Positions 46,673 to 55,250 are shown, counted from the first letter of the stretch. The stretch is 64,000 nucleotides of DNA from Microbacterium maritypicum (GCF_041529975.1 NZ_CP168030.1:2852001-2916000); one strand, 5' to 3'. The notes: a model not told the origin generated them from the sequence alone. Numbers and translations are program-made.

Positions 46673-47613
46673 GCTGCTCCTTGTGGTGAGAGAGAGGTCG
46701 TGTCGGATTCGGGTTCGGCCGAAGCGCGAGGCTTCGGCGTACGGCGCGAGCGGAGACCGCGGACGTACAGCGAACCGACGATGAGGATGTAGAGAGTCCA
46801 GGCGGAGACCTGCAACCAGGTCATCGCGGGCATGAAGCCGACCGTGGCCTGCAGCACCGCGGCCAGCGGACCGCTCGGGGCGATGGCCGACGACACATCG
46901 AACGCCCAACCGAACGGGAAAGCCGCCCACCCGATCGCGACCGCCCCGGTCGTGGGATCGAGCGGCGCCGCGGCCGTGAACGGGCCCGGCAGGGCGCCCG
47001 CCTCCTGCAGATCCATCAGCGCATAGGCGAGCACGCCGGCGGCGACGATGACCAGGAAGCCGCCGGTCCACGCGAAGAAGCGGCGGAGATCGAGCTTCAC
47101 GGCTCCGCGGGAGATGAGCCAGCCGATGATCACGGCGGCGGCGAGTCCGAGCAGAGCGCCGAGCAGAGCGGACGGCGCATCGCCGAACGCCTGCACCATC
47201 GACCACAGAAGGAGTGTCGTCTCGATGCCCTCCCGCGCGACGGACACGAAGCCGATTGCGACGAGCGCCCAGAGGCCGCCGACCGTGAGCGCGCGATCGA
47301 GGCCGCCCTCGAGCGTCGCCTTCATGGTGCGTCCGGCACGCTGCATCCAGAAGATCATCCACGTGACCATCGCGACGGCGAGCAGCGAGAGCCCGCCGCC
47401 GATCAGCTCCTGCGCCTTGAAAGTGAGCTCGTAGGCGCCGAAGGTGAGCACTGCGCCGATACCGAGTGCGAGGGCGATCGCGAGGCCGACGCCCGCCCAC
47501 ATCTTCGGCAGGGCGTCCTTCCGGCCGAGGCGGCGGAGGTAGGCGACGAGGATGCCGACGACGAGCGCGGCTTCCAGGCCTTCACGGAGGCCGATGAGAA
47601 AAGTGGCGAGCAC
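46669..47613 (-). CDS. efeU: High-affinity iron permease EfeU (FTR1 family)
   Basis: A 314-aa FTR1/OFeT-type permease with seven hydrophobic helices and the two iron-binding motifs REGLE (10-14) and REGIE (127-131). The C-terminal 35 residues are charged and cytoplasmic. It starts with GTG at 47613, with no obvious Shine-Dalgarno, 27 bases after a palindromic box that probably controls the operon by iron. It is the first gene of efeU-efeO-efeB. Confidence 0.94.
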   Translation of the reverse strand: MLATFLIGLREGLEAALVVGILVAYLRRLGRKDALPKMWAGVGLAIALALGIGAVLTFGAYELTFKAQELIGGGLSLLAVAMVTWMIFWMQRAGRTMKATLEGGLDRALTVGGLWALVAIGFVSVAREGIETTLLLWSMVQAFGDAPSALLGALLGLAAAVIIGWLISRGAVKLDLRRFFAWTGGFLVIVAAGVLAYALMDLQEAGALPGPFTAAAPLDPTTGAVAIGWAAFPFGWAFDVSSAIAPSGPLAAVLQATVGFMPAMTWLQVSAWTLYILIVGSLYVRGLRSRRTPKPRASAEPESDTTSLSPQGAA

Positions 47614-47639
47614 GGAGACGATTTCTGTTGCGACGACTG

Positions 47640-47670
47640 AGGTAAGGCAGCCCTTACCTACGAGACTCTA
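47640..47670 (-). promoter_or_regulatory. Iron-box-like palindrome and -10 of the efe operon
   Basis: AGGTAAGG-CAGC-CCTTACCT (47640-47659) has perfect eight-base arms. On the minus strand a TAGAGT -10 (47665-47670) sits five bases upstream, so the box covers the transcription start. The half-site AGGTAAG resembles the DtxR/IdeR half AGGTTAG, but the spacing is wider than the classical 19-base site. Iron repression is therefore likely, but the protein is uncertain. Confidence 0.65.
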
Positions 47671-47782
47671 GCATTGCAGCGGAGTCTTGCCGGAACACTG
47701 TCGCCACCGGCAGACGAGGCCCCGGCGGTAACGCGGCGCAACAGTGGCCCTCCCGCTCGGAAAGCCGACATACCCTCGGTCC

Positions 47783-48787
47783 ATGGCTGAACTCTCGCTC
47801 CCGATCCTCGACCTGTCCCAGCTCGACGAAGGCCCGGACGCTGCGGCTCGTTTCCGCGACGATCTCCGGGCGGCGACGCACGACGTCGGCTTCTTCTATC
47901 TCACGGGCACGGGCATCTCCCCCGAGCTGGAAGCACGGCTGCACCGTGCTGCCCTCGACTTCTTCGCCCTCCCGGAGGAGGACAAGCTCGCGATCGAGAA
48001 CGTGAACAGCCCGCACTTCCGCGGCTATACCCGCATCGGCGGAGAGCGCACCCAGGGTCAGGTGGACTGGCGCGAGCAGATCGACATCGGGCCCGAGCGC
48101 GAACCCGTGGACGGCGGCCCCGCGTTCAACCGCCTCATCGGCCCGAATCTGTGGCCGGCGGCGCAGCCGGAACTGCAGGAGATCGTCACCGAATGGCACG
48201 AGACGCTGTCCGACGTCGCCCGGCGGTTGCTGCGGGAATGGGCGCAGACGCTCGGAGCCGACGAGACCTACTTCGACGATCACTTCGGTGAGCCCTCGAC
48301 ACTGATCAAGATCGTCCGCTACCCGGGAACACACGAGCCCGAGCCCCAGCAGGGCGTCGGCGCGCACAAGGACTCGGGCGTCCTCACGCTCCTCTGGGTC
48401 GAACCGGGCAAGGGCGGCCTGCAGGTCGAGCGCGACGGAGCCTGGGTCGACGCTCCCCCGGTGCCCGGTGCCTTCGTCGTGAACATCGGCGAGCTGCTCG
48501 AGTACGCCACCGGCGGCTACCTCAAGGCGACGAACCACCGGGTCGTGTCACCGAAGGCCCCGAACGACCGGATCTCGATCCCGTTCTTCTTCAACCCCGC
48601 CCTCGACAAGCGCCTCCCGCTGATCGAGCTTCCGCCCGAGCTGGCGGCCGAGGCGAACGGCGTCACGAAGGACCCGAGCAACCCGATCCACGCGCTCTAC
48701 GGCGAGAACGCCCTCAAGTCACGCCTGCGCGCCCACCCCGACGTCGCGGCGATCCACCACGCGGACCTCGTGGATGCCACCGCCTGA
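47783..48787 (+). CDS. Isopenicillin-N-synthase-family 2-oxoglutarate/Fe(II) oxygenase
   Basis: A 334-aa non-haem iron oxygenase with the HxD of the facial triad (GAHKDSG), the distal His in ATNHRVVSP and the cosubstrate-binding RIS in NDRISIPFF. The N-terminal DIOX_N region DVGFFYLTGTGI is typical. The start at 47783 lies six bases after TACCCT (47771-47776), hence leaderless; an upstream in-frame start is less likely. It is divergent from the iron-uptake operon. There is no biosynthetic cluster around it, so the substrate is unknown. Confidence 0.87.
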   Translation: MAELSLPILDLSQLDEGPDAAARFRDDLRAATHDVGFFYLTGTGISPELEARLHRAALDFFALPEEDKLAIENVNSPHFRGYTRIGGERTQGQVDWREQIDIGPEREPVDGGPAFNRLIGPNLWPAAQPELQEIVTEWHETLSDVARRLLREWAQTLGADETYFDDHFGEPSTLIKIVRYPGTHEPEPQQGVGAHKDSGVLTLLWVEPGKGGLQVERDGAWVDAPPVPGAFVVNIGELLEYATGGYLKATNHRVVSPKAPNDRISIPFFFNPALDKRLPLIELPPELAAEANGVTKDPSNPIHALYGENALKSRLRAHPDVAAIHHADLVDATA

Positions 48788-48795
48788 GCCCACGC

Positions 48796-49125
48796 TCACA
48801 GGGCCTGCCCACCTCCGAGGGCGACGATCTCACGTAGCGCCTGGAGGTGTGCGGCGAAGGCGTCGCGCCCCGTCTTGGTCGAACGCACCCACGTGCGCGA
48901 GCGGCCACCGACGTTCGCCTTGCGCGCGAACACGTAGTCGGCAGCCTGCAGGTGCGTGATGGCCTTGCTCAGGGGTGAGTCACCGCACTGGAGGACATCC
49001 CGAAGCGTCGCGAAGTCGAGTTCCATCCCATCCCCCAGCGCCGCCATGAGGGAGAACCGGATGGGCGAGGCGAAATTATCATCCAGCTGGGTGCGTGGGT
49101 GAGGCCTGGAGGCCGGCTCAGCCAC
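48796..49125 (-). CDS. Winged-helix transcriptional regulator
   Basis: A 109-aa MarR/ArsR-like winged-helix protein (HTH_34 type). It shows the opening FASPIRFSLMAAL, the recognition helix CGDSPLSKAITHLQAADYV and a wing KANVGGRSRTWVRST. It overlaps the membrane-protein gene upstream by eight bases and probably represses that operon by binding the two palindromes at 50002-50042. The ligand is unknown. Confidence 0.83.
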   Translation of the reverse strand: MAEPASRPHPRTQLDDNFASPIRFSLMAALGDGMELDFATLRDVLQCGDSPLSKAITHLQAADYVFARKANVGGRSRTWVRSTKTGRDAFAAHLQALREIVALGGGQAL

Positions 49126-49987
49126 GGCTCGCCCGGCCGGGGACGAAGGACACGAGGGCGAAGAGCAGGATCACGACGACACCTCCGAGAACACCCGCGA
49201 GCCCCCGGTTCCCGAAGGACTCGCCCGCGAGAGTGAGCCCGACGGGGACGCACGCCGCGACGAAGAACATCGCCACATGCGGCCAACGCCAGGCGGCTCC
49301 GATGGCCGGGAGCCCCAGCGGGGTGTTGAAGGCCACGATCCACGCGAGGAGCGTCATCATCACCAGCAACGAGATCACGCTCCGGAGGACATCGTCGGGG
49401 GATCCCGCCAGCATGGTGAGTACGCCGACAGTGATACCGACAAGCACGGTTCCCCACCGCAGGGGCGCCGGCAGCGGGACCCGAGCAGGACGCGGACGAC
49501 GCGGGTCCCGTGACGCGCGAAGGAGCTGCACCGCCCCGTGGCCGCCGATGCCCAGCAGGACCATACCGGCGGGGATCAGCACCGTACCGGCGGGGAGCGC
49601 GGTGTCCAACGCCACGAGTCCGAACACCACGAGGGCAGCGGCCAGCAGCACCCCTCCACCCAGGATGACCGGCCACCGCGAGCGAGTCATGCGCCACTGC
49701 ATCCCGTTGCACTGAGCCATGCCGCTCGCGAGCTGCCCCCACACCAGGAAGGTGAACAGGATCGCCTGCGAGGCGATCACGTCGTCGTTCCGGAGGACGA
49801 GCGCGAATGCGACGAGGTACGCCGCAGTGACCGCCGCATTGAGGATCTGGAGCCAGGCGAGCGCGCGTCGGTCGATCGCGCGGTCGCGGCGCCCCGCCAC
49901 CGCGTCAGCGGCAGCCAGATACTGCTGCGCGAGATCGGCATCCGGCGGGACGAGCGCGTCCTGACCGGGGATGGACTTCTGCTCCAC
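49118..49987 (-). CDS. Multi-pass membrane protein, regulator-linked
   Basis: A 289-aa protein with about seven to eight hydrophobic helices after a soluble N-terminus. I do not recognise the family. The GTG start at 49987 has GGGAGG six bases upstream; the longer open frame runs back into gntR and is not coding. The eight-base overlap with a winged-helix regulator gene is the common membrane-protein/repressor pairing, so the regulator probably controls it. Confidence 0.72.
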   Translation of the reverse strand: MEQKSIPGQDALVPPDADLAQQYLAAADAVAGRRDRAIDRRALAWLQILNAAVTAAYLVAFALVLRNDDVIASQAILFTFLVWGQLASGMAQCNGMQWRMTRSRWPVILGGGVLLAAALVVFGLVALDTALPAGTVLIPAGMVLLGIGGHGAVQLLRASRDPRRPRPARVPLPAPLRWGTVLVGITVGVLTMLAGSPDDVLRSVISLLVMMTLLAWIVAFNTPLGLPAIGAAWRWPHVAMFFVAACVPVGLTLAGESFGNRGLAGVLGGVVVILLFALVSFVPGRASRG

Positions 49988-50001
49988 GATGGACCTCCCT
50001 G

Positions 50002-50056
50002 ACTTTCCATCCGGAAAGTTCACTACTTTCCTATCGGAAAGCGAGGGAGGGGTCAA
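50002..50056 (-). promoter_or_regulatory. Promoter with two tandem palindromic operators
   Basis: Two near-identical palindromes: ACTTTCC-ATCC-GGAAAGT (50002-50019) and ACTTTCC-TATC-GGAAAGC (50025-50042), centres 23 bases apart. On the minus strand TTGACC (50051-50056) and TAGGAA (50028-50033) are 17 bases apart and could be -35/-10. The upstream operator covers the -10 and the other sits near +1. They lie immediately ahead of the membrane-protein/regulator operon and are probably its repressor sites. Confidence 0.75.
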
Positions 50057-50063
50057 CCCGTCG

Positions 50064-50729
50064 TCACCAGTCGAGTGCCTGCGCGAGGGCTTCGATGATG
50101 GGTTCGCGCCCCTGATCGATGTGCGCATAGGCCTGCGCCGCCGCCACCTCGCCGCGCCCGGCGACGATGGCGTCGAGCAGTTGCCGGTGCTCCACCGCGT
50201 GCTCCTGCTCCCGTGTGGCGTGCGTGATGCCGAAGATCCACTGCATCCGGCCGAGCATGGGCCGCAGACTGCGTTCGAGGATGCGGTTGCCGGAGAGACG
50301 GACGATCTCGAGGTGGAACCCGAGGTTGGACTCCCCCAGCTCGGCCGTGTCCCCCGGCGCGAGCGCACGCTCGAGGAGTTCGCGCAACCGATCCGTACTC
50401 GCCGCTCCCGAGTGGACACGTTGCGCCGCATGCCGCGTCGCATAGGGCTCGATGCACAGCCGCGCGTCGTACAGCTCCTCGACGTCGGCCCTCGTCACCG
50501 GCGTGACACTCGCCCCCTTGTTGCGTGTCGTGACGACGAACCCGTCCGTCTCCAGCCGCTGGAGCGCCTGCCGGACGGGCACACGGGACACCTCGAACCG
50601 CTCCGACAGATCCCGCTCCTTCAGCCAGGACCCCGGGGTGAGCTCTCCGACGATGATCCGGCGCAGCACACCGCGATAGACCCGCTCGGCGAGGGCGGAT
50701 CCGTCGGTGATCAGGCTGTCGGAACTCAT
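50064..50729 (-). CDS. GntR-family (FadR-type) regulator
   Basis: A 221-aa GntR regulator. The N-terminal winged helix shows GSWLKERDLSERFEVSRVPVRQALQRLETDGFV, and the C-terminal all-helical FCD domain contains the metal/ligand-binding pattern ESNLGFHLEIVRLSGN...EHRQLLDAI. The start at 50729 is set by the SSDSLITDGSALAERVYRG helix that opens the family. It lies 20 bases after the amidohydrolase gene and probably binds the TTTGGTATCCAAA sites in 52242-52359, controlling both divergent arms. Confidence 0.88.
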   Translation of the reverse strand: MSSDSLITDGSALAERVYRGVLRRIIVGELTPGSWLKERDLSERFEVSRVPVRQALQRLETDGFVVTTRNKGASVTPVTRADVEELYDARLCIEPYATRHAAQRVHSGAASTDRLRELLERALAPGDTAELGESNLGFHLEIVRLSGNRILERSLRPMLGRMQWIFGITHATREQEHAVEHRQLLDAIVAGRGEVAAAQAYAHIDQGREPIIEALAQALDW

Positions 50730-50748
50730 CGCGGAACCTCTCGGGGCA

Positions 50749-52215
50749 TCAGGCATGACGGGGGAAGACCGGAGGGAAGAGTTCGTCGGTCGTTCCGCTC
50801 CGATGGTCGCGCCCAGTGTAGGCGTTCCGCATCTGCCCGAAGAGGATCTGCGTATCGTCGCGGATCGCGTCGAGGTCGATTCCGTCGATCTTCCCGTCAC
50901 GCATGACGACCCGGCCGGCGACCATCGTCAGGCACGCATCGCGCGCCGTGCCGTTCAGCACGAGTGTGCGCAGCGGGTCGTCGATGGCGCCCATCCGCAC
51001 GTCGTCCAGCCGGAACGCCGTCAGATCAGCCTGGGCACCGACGGCGATCTTGCCGAGGTCCGGGCGATGGAGCGCCTTCGCCCCGCCGAGCGTCGCCGCA
51101 TCGACGTATCCGGCGAGGTCGCCGGCAGCGAGACTGCCGTTCTGCACCTTCGCGACCGACACCCCGGTGTCGATGCCCCGGATGAGATCGGGCGGGAACG
51201 AATCCGTACCGAGGGCGATGTTCACCCCGGCATCGCGATAACGCTGGAACGTCTCGAGTTCGGAGCCGTAGCGGGCATTGGTCAGCGGGCAGTGCACGAT
51301 CGACACCCCCGCGTCGACCAGACGTGCGAGGTCGCCGCGGTCTTCCCCGTGCACCCGCGGGTTCACGTCGAGGAACACGCCGTGCGGCACGATGAGGCGA
51401 TCGTTCAGAAGGCCCGCCCTCTCGATGAGCTCTAGTGGAGTGCAGCCGTGGGCATCGAGGATGAGCTCGCGCTCGACCTCCCCCTGCAGCGCGTGCAGCC
51501 GGACGATCGCTCCGCGCTCCGCCGCCGCCGCCCCCGTCGCCGCGAGTAGCTCGGGAGTCAGCGTCTCGATGCGGCAGGGCAGGAAGACGGGCGTGAGCAG
51601 CGGCTCGCCGCGCGCGGCCAGCTCGTCATGGAACCGGATGGCGTCGGCGAGCCCGACCTCACCCTCCTCCGGCGCGAACCGCACCCGGCGTTCACCCGAC
51701 GCCGTCACGACGTTCACGCCCGAGCGGTAGGAGGGACCGAGGAATCCGCGCAGCCCGAGAGCGCGCGAGAACGCCGCCATCCGGTGAAGGTCGCCCGCCG
51801 ATTCGGCCCAGACCGAATGCACCTCCGAGGCGATCGGCATGTAGGAGGTGATGCCGTGCAGCGCGAGCTGCACCAGCGCGATCTCCCGGATCCGTGCACG
51901 CTCATCCTCGTCGAAGACATGCCGCCGACGGTCGAAGTAGTCCTCCGACCACTGCAGTCGGGCCGCCTGCTCACGAGTACCCCAAGCGTCCAAGATCAAG
52001 TGGTCGATGTCGGTGAGCGCGTCCAGGTCGATGAGCCCGGGCATCAGCAGGCTCTCCCCGAGTTCCAGGCGCTCATCGACGCCCGAGGGAGCCTGGTCAG
52101 CCGGGCCGGCGAAGACGATCAGGTCGTCCTCGACGACCACGGCCCCCTGCCGGAGTTCCCGGTGGGAGGTGCCGTCGAACACCAGCACGTGGTCGGCGGT
52201 GAGAAGTGTGCGCAT
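50749..52215 (-). CDS. Amidohydrolase-superfamily protein lacking the HxH motif
   Basis: A 488-aa protein of the metal-dependent amidohydrolase superfamily (chlorohydrolase/cytosine-deaminase-like by overall layout). Later-strand motifs look intact: RLHALQGE, IVPHGVFLD, IVHCPLTNARYGS and ALGTDSFPPD. At the first strand, where the family has PGLIDxHxH, this protein reads PGLIDLDAL, with D65 and L67 instead of the two histidines. It may use a single metal or act on a different bond. It is the first gene of the GntR arm; -10-like TAGTTT on the minus strand overlaps the 52242 operator region. Confidence 0.82.
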   Translation of the reverse strand: MRTLLTADHVLVFDGTSHRELRQGAVVVEDDLIVFAGPADQAPSGVDERLELGESLLMPGLIDLDALTDIDHLILDAWGTREQAARLQWSEDYFDRRRHVFDEDERARIREIALVQLALHGITSYMPIASEVHSVWAESAGDLHRMAAFSRALGLRGFLGPSYRSGVNVVTASGERRVRFAPEEGEVGLADAIRFHDELAARGEPLLTPVFLPCRIETLTPELLAATGAAAAERGAIVRLHALQGEVERELILDAHGCTPLELIERAGLLNDRLIVPHGVFLDVNPRVHGEDRGDLARLVDAGVSIVHCPLTNARYGSELETFQRYRDAGVNIALGTDSFPPDLIRGIDTGVSVAKVQNGSLAAGDLAGYVDAATLGGAKALHRPDLGKIAVGAQADLTAFRLDDVRMGAIDDPLRTLVLNGTARDACLTMVAGRVVMRDGKIDGIDLDAIRDDTQILFGQMRNAYTGRDHRSGTTDELFPPVFPRHA

Positions 52216-52241
52216 GAGAGCCCCGATGATCTGAGATGCGA

Positions 52242-52360
52242 TTTGGTATCCAAAAACTATCTCACGCGCTTCTGCTCTTCAAGATGTCCCCCCACAAGTA
52301 CGCAGAAATCACACCGCTCTGGAATTTGGTATCCCAACCTCGTTCCCGCTGGTATACAAT
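52242..52360. promoter_or_regulatory. Three GntR-type operators and ABC-operon promoter
   Basis: Three related sites: TTTGGTATCCAAA (52242-52254, perfect), TTTGGTATCCCAA (52325-52337) and TGGTATACAA (52350-52359). These fit the TGGTATACCA-like sites of FadR-subfamily GntR proteins. The third overlaps a TACAAT -10 (52355-52360) of the plus-strand operon, and the first overlaps the presumed start of the minus-strand amidohydrolase transcript. The gap 52216-52396 contains no gene. Confidence 0.78.
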
Positions 52361-52396
52361 TCTGAGCACCCGTTCCCCGGCCCATCAAGGAAGATC

Positions 52397-53410
52397 GTGA
52401 CCGACACCCAGACGCTGACCCCGAAGACGGAGGCGCTGCCCACCGCGCCGCCGAAGATCGCGACCGGACGCTCGCTCCTCGGGACGGCGTGGCTGCGCAT
52501 CCGCCGCAGCCCCATCGCCCTCGTCTCCTTCGGGGTCGTCGTGGCGATCGTGCTCTTCGCCCTCCTCGCCCCCGTGCTGGTCGCGATCGAGGGGCAGGAT
52601 CCGTTCACCACGAACACCGGCCCTGAGGTCCTCGACAACTTCAACACCCCCGGCCTGCCGCTCCCCGCCTACATGTACCCGTCCGTGGAGCACTGGCTCG
52701 GCGTCGAACCGGGACTCGGACGCGACATCTTCGCCCGCATCGCCTACGGGGCTCAGGTCTCGTTGCTGATCGCCCTGCTCTCGACGCTGGTCTCGGTCGT
52801 CCTGGGAACCGTGCTCGGGGCTGCGGCCGGCTACTTCGGCGGCAAGGTCGACATGGTCATCAGCCGCATCATCGACCTCTTCCTCGCCTTCCCGCACCTG
52901 CTCCTGGTGCTCTCGCTCACCCCGATCCTGCAATCCCGGCTGCGCGACACGCCCCTCGGCCAGGGCAGCTTCGTCCCCATCGCCTCCCTCGTGCTGATCC
53001 TCGGGTTCTTCGGCTGGGCGTACCTGGCCAGAGTCGTGCGCGGCCAGGTGCTCAGCATCCGCGAGCAGGAGTACATCGAGGCGGCGAAGTCCTACGGGGC
53101 CTCGCACCGGACCATCATCTTCCGTCAGGTCATCCCGAACGTGCTCGGGGTCGTCCTCGTCTACGCGACCATGATGATCCCCGCGAACATCTCCGCCGAA
53201 GCCGCACTGTCGTTCCTCGGCGTCGGCGTGAAGGACCCGACGCCGTCCTGGGGGCAGATGCTCAACGCCGCTCAGGCGGGCAACTGGTACCTCAGCGACC
53301 CCTGGTTCCTCATCGTGCCCGGCACCGCGCTCATCATCACCGTGCTCGCCTTCAACCTGCTCGGCGACGCCGTGCGCGACGCGCTCGATCCCAAGGCCTC
53401 CCGCAGCTGA
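52397..53410 (+). CDS. ABC transporter permease (DppC/OppC type)
   Basis: A 337-aa permease with six helices and the EAA loop EAAKSYGASHRTIIFRQVIPNVLG. Its N-terminal charged segment and large first loop are typical of DppC/OppC. The GTG start has AAGGAAGA three bases upstream. It is the first gene of the operon, which is unusual because the solute-binding protein normally leads; here the order is DppC, binding protein, DppB, DppD, DppF. Confidence 0.9.
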   Translation: MTDTQTLTPKTEALPTAPPKIATGRSLLGTAWLRIRRSPIALVSFGVVVAIVLFALLAPVLVAIEGQDPFTTNTGPEVLDNFNTPGLPLPAYMYPSVEHWLGVEPGLGRDIFARIAYGAQVSLLIALLSTLVSVVLGTVLGAAAGYFGGKVDMVISRIIDLFLAFPHLLLVLSLTPILQSRLRDTPLGQGSFVPIASLVLILGFFGWAYLARVVRGQVLSIREQEYIEAAKSYGASHRTIIFRQVIPNVLGVVLVYATMMIPANISAEAALSFLGVGVKDPTPSWGQMLNAAQAGNWYLSDPWFLIVPGTALIITVLAFNLLGDAVRDALDPKASRS

Positions 53411-53456
53411 CCTTCCCTCCCCCGAACACCCGACCCCCATCGAAAGAGAACGCGTC

Positions 53457-55181
53457 ATGAGACACCGCAGTCCCCTGCTCGCCGCTGCGACCGTGGCCAT
53501 CGCCCTGGTCGTCACCGGTTGCACCAGCGTCACCGCACAGAACGGGCAATCCGCCCCCACCGGCTCGAAGGACCCGTATGCCGCGCACATCGTGCAGCCG
53601 GGCTTCGACGAGGCCGGCGGCAACGTCAACGTCCTGATGTCGAGCGACTTCATGACGCTCGACCCGGGCAACAGCAACTATGTGCAGACCGCGAACGTCG
53701 GCCAGCTCTACTACCGCACGCTGACGATGGCGAAGGAGACCGCCGGAGAGCCGCCCACGATCGTCGGCGACCTCGCGACCGATACCGGCACCGCCTCGGA
53801 AGACGGCCTCACCTGGACGTACACCCTCAAAGACGGTCTGAAGTACGAGGACGGTACGCCCATCACCGCCGCCGATGTGAAGTACGGCATCGCCCGCACG
53901 TTCGCGCGCGACGTCTTCACCCAGGCACCGCAGGAGTTGAACTCCGCTCTCGATGCCGATGACTACAAGGGTCCGTACTCGGGCGGCGGCGATCTGACAG
54001 CCGTCGAGACCCCCGACGACAAGACCGTGATCTTCCATCTGAAGCAGCCGAACCCCGACTTCGCCGCACTCGTGTCGCGCTCGAACACGGCGCCGGTCCC
54101 GCAGGCGAAGGACACGATGCTCGATTACACGAACCACCCGATCTCTTCGGGCCCGTACATGATCTCCAGCTACGACCGCGGCCGGGAGCTGAAGCTCGTG
54201 CGCAACCCCTCCTGGGATCCCGCGACCGACGAGAACCGCACCGCCCTCCCGGACACGTTCACGTTCTCGCTGTCCACCGCGCAGGCGACCATCAGCCAGC
54301 AGCTGATCTCGGATGCCGACCCGACCGCGATCACGCTCGACTCGAACGGAGCCCTCCAGGCCTCGGACACGTCACGCCTGACCGAGTCGTCCGTCGCCGA
54401 CCGCACCGCCTCCGGATTGCTCGGCTGCACCGATGTGCTCAACTTCAACACCGAGACCATCACCGACCCCGACGTGCGCCACGCGCTCGCCCTGGCGATG
54501 GACCGTGCGGCGATCCAGGTGCAGTACGGCGGTGCGCGCTTCGGCAAGCTCACCAACTCGTACCTGAACGACTCGCAGGTCGGGTACGTCGCCGAGACCA
54601 CCGACCTCGACATCGACGGCGCCCCGCAGCTCGACGCCGCCAAGAAGCTGCTCGAGGGCAAGGACGTCCCCGCCTCGCTCACCTACGGCTACTCGAACGC
54701 GATCGACCGGTACAAGAACCTGGGCACCGTGCTCCAGCAGAACTTCACCGAGCTCGGCATCGACCTGCAGCTCGTGCCGATCCCCGCCGCGAACTACTAC
54801 ACGGTGCTCGCCAGCGACGAGATGCCCGACATCGCCCGCGCCGGCTGGTGCGGCGGTGCGGCCTCCGGCTCCACCCGGACCACGGTCGACCCCAACATCG
54901 GCCCGAGCCTCGACGGAACGACATACGGCTTCAGCAACATCTCGCGCTTCTACGACGAGAAGCTCTCCGGTGACATGTACGAGCTGCGCAACACCAACGG
55001 CACCTCCGAAGAGCTGAACACGCGCTGGGCCGAGCTCTACAACGAGGCCATGGAGTCGTACCCGCTCGTGCCGCTCATCCGCACCTTCACCAACAGCGTC
55101 GTCGGTTCGAAGATCCACAACGCCCAGGTGGGGTACTTCTTCGGAAGCATCGATCTGTCCACCATCGGCGTCGAGCAGTAA
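53457..55181 (+). CDS. ABC transporter solute-binding lipoprotein (DppA/OppA type)
   Basis: A 574-aa SBP_bac_5 family lipoprotein (signal to C22 in VVTGC). The family core is seen at DGLTWTYTLKDGLKYEDGTPITAADVKYGI. It captures the substrate outside the membrane for the surrounding permease. Such proteins bind peptides, nickel or other small molecules, so the ligand cannot be deduced. It lies between the two permease genes and is followed by a strong hairpin. Confidence 0.92.
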   Translation: MRHRSPLLAAATVAIALVVTGCTSVTAQNGQSAPTGSKDPYAAHIVQPGFDEAGGNVNVLMSSDFMTLDPGNSNYVQTANVGQLYYRTLTMAKETAGEPPTIVGDLATDTGTASEDGLTWTYTLKDGLKYEDGTPITAADVKYGIARTFARDVFTQAPQELNSALDADDYKGPYSGGGDLTAVETPDDKTVIFHLKQPNPDFAALVSRSNTAPVPQAKDTMLDYTNHPISSGPYMISSYDRGRELKLVRNPSWDPATDENRTALPDTFTFSLSTAQATISQQLISDADPTAITLDSNGALQASDTSRLTESSVADRTASGLLGCTDVLNFNTETITDPDVRHALALAMDRAAIQVQYGGARFGKLTNSYLNDSQVGYVAETTDLDIDGAPQLDAAKKLLEGKDVPASLTYGYSNAIDRYKNLGTVLQQNFTELGIDLQLVPIPAANYYTVLASDEMPDIARAGWCGGAASGSTRTTVDPNIGPSLDGTTYGFSNISRFYDEKLSGDMYELRNTNGTSEELNTRWAELYNEAMESYPLVPLIRTFTNSVVGSKIHNAQVGYFFGSIDLSTIGVEQ

Positions 55182-55207
55182 CGGCCGACACGACACCTCC
55201 GGAAAGG

Positions 55208-55239
55208 ACGGGGCCGACCGCTCGATCGGTCGGCCCCGT
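55208..55239 (+). repeat. Intra-operon stem-loop after the binding-protein gene
   Basis: ACGGGGCCGACCG / CGGTCGGCCCCGT, 13-base perfect arms with a six-base loop, lies 26 bases after the binding-protein stop and 11 bases before the next ATG. No T run follows, so it more likely protects the upstream mRNA or gives partial termination, raising binding-protein levels relative to the permeases. Confidence 0.75.
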
Positions 55240-55250
55240 ACGGGACAGCA

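Noticed and set aside
45440..47500. A 686-codon frame that would fuse extra sequence to EfeO
   Set aside because: The upstream 276 codons are efeU read in the wrong frame; the EfeO signal peptide and lipobox begin at 46672.
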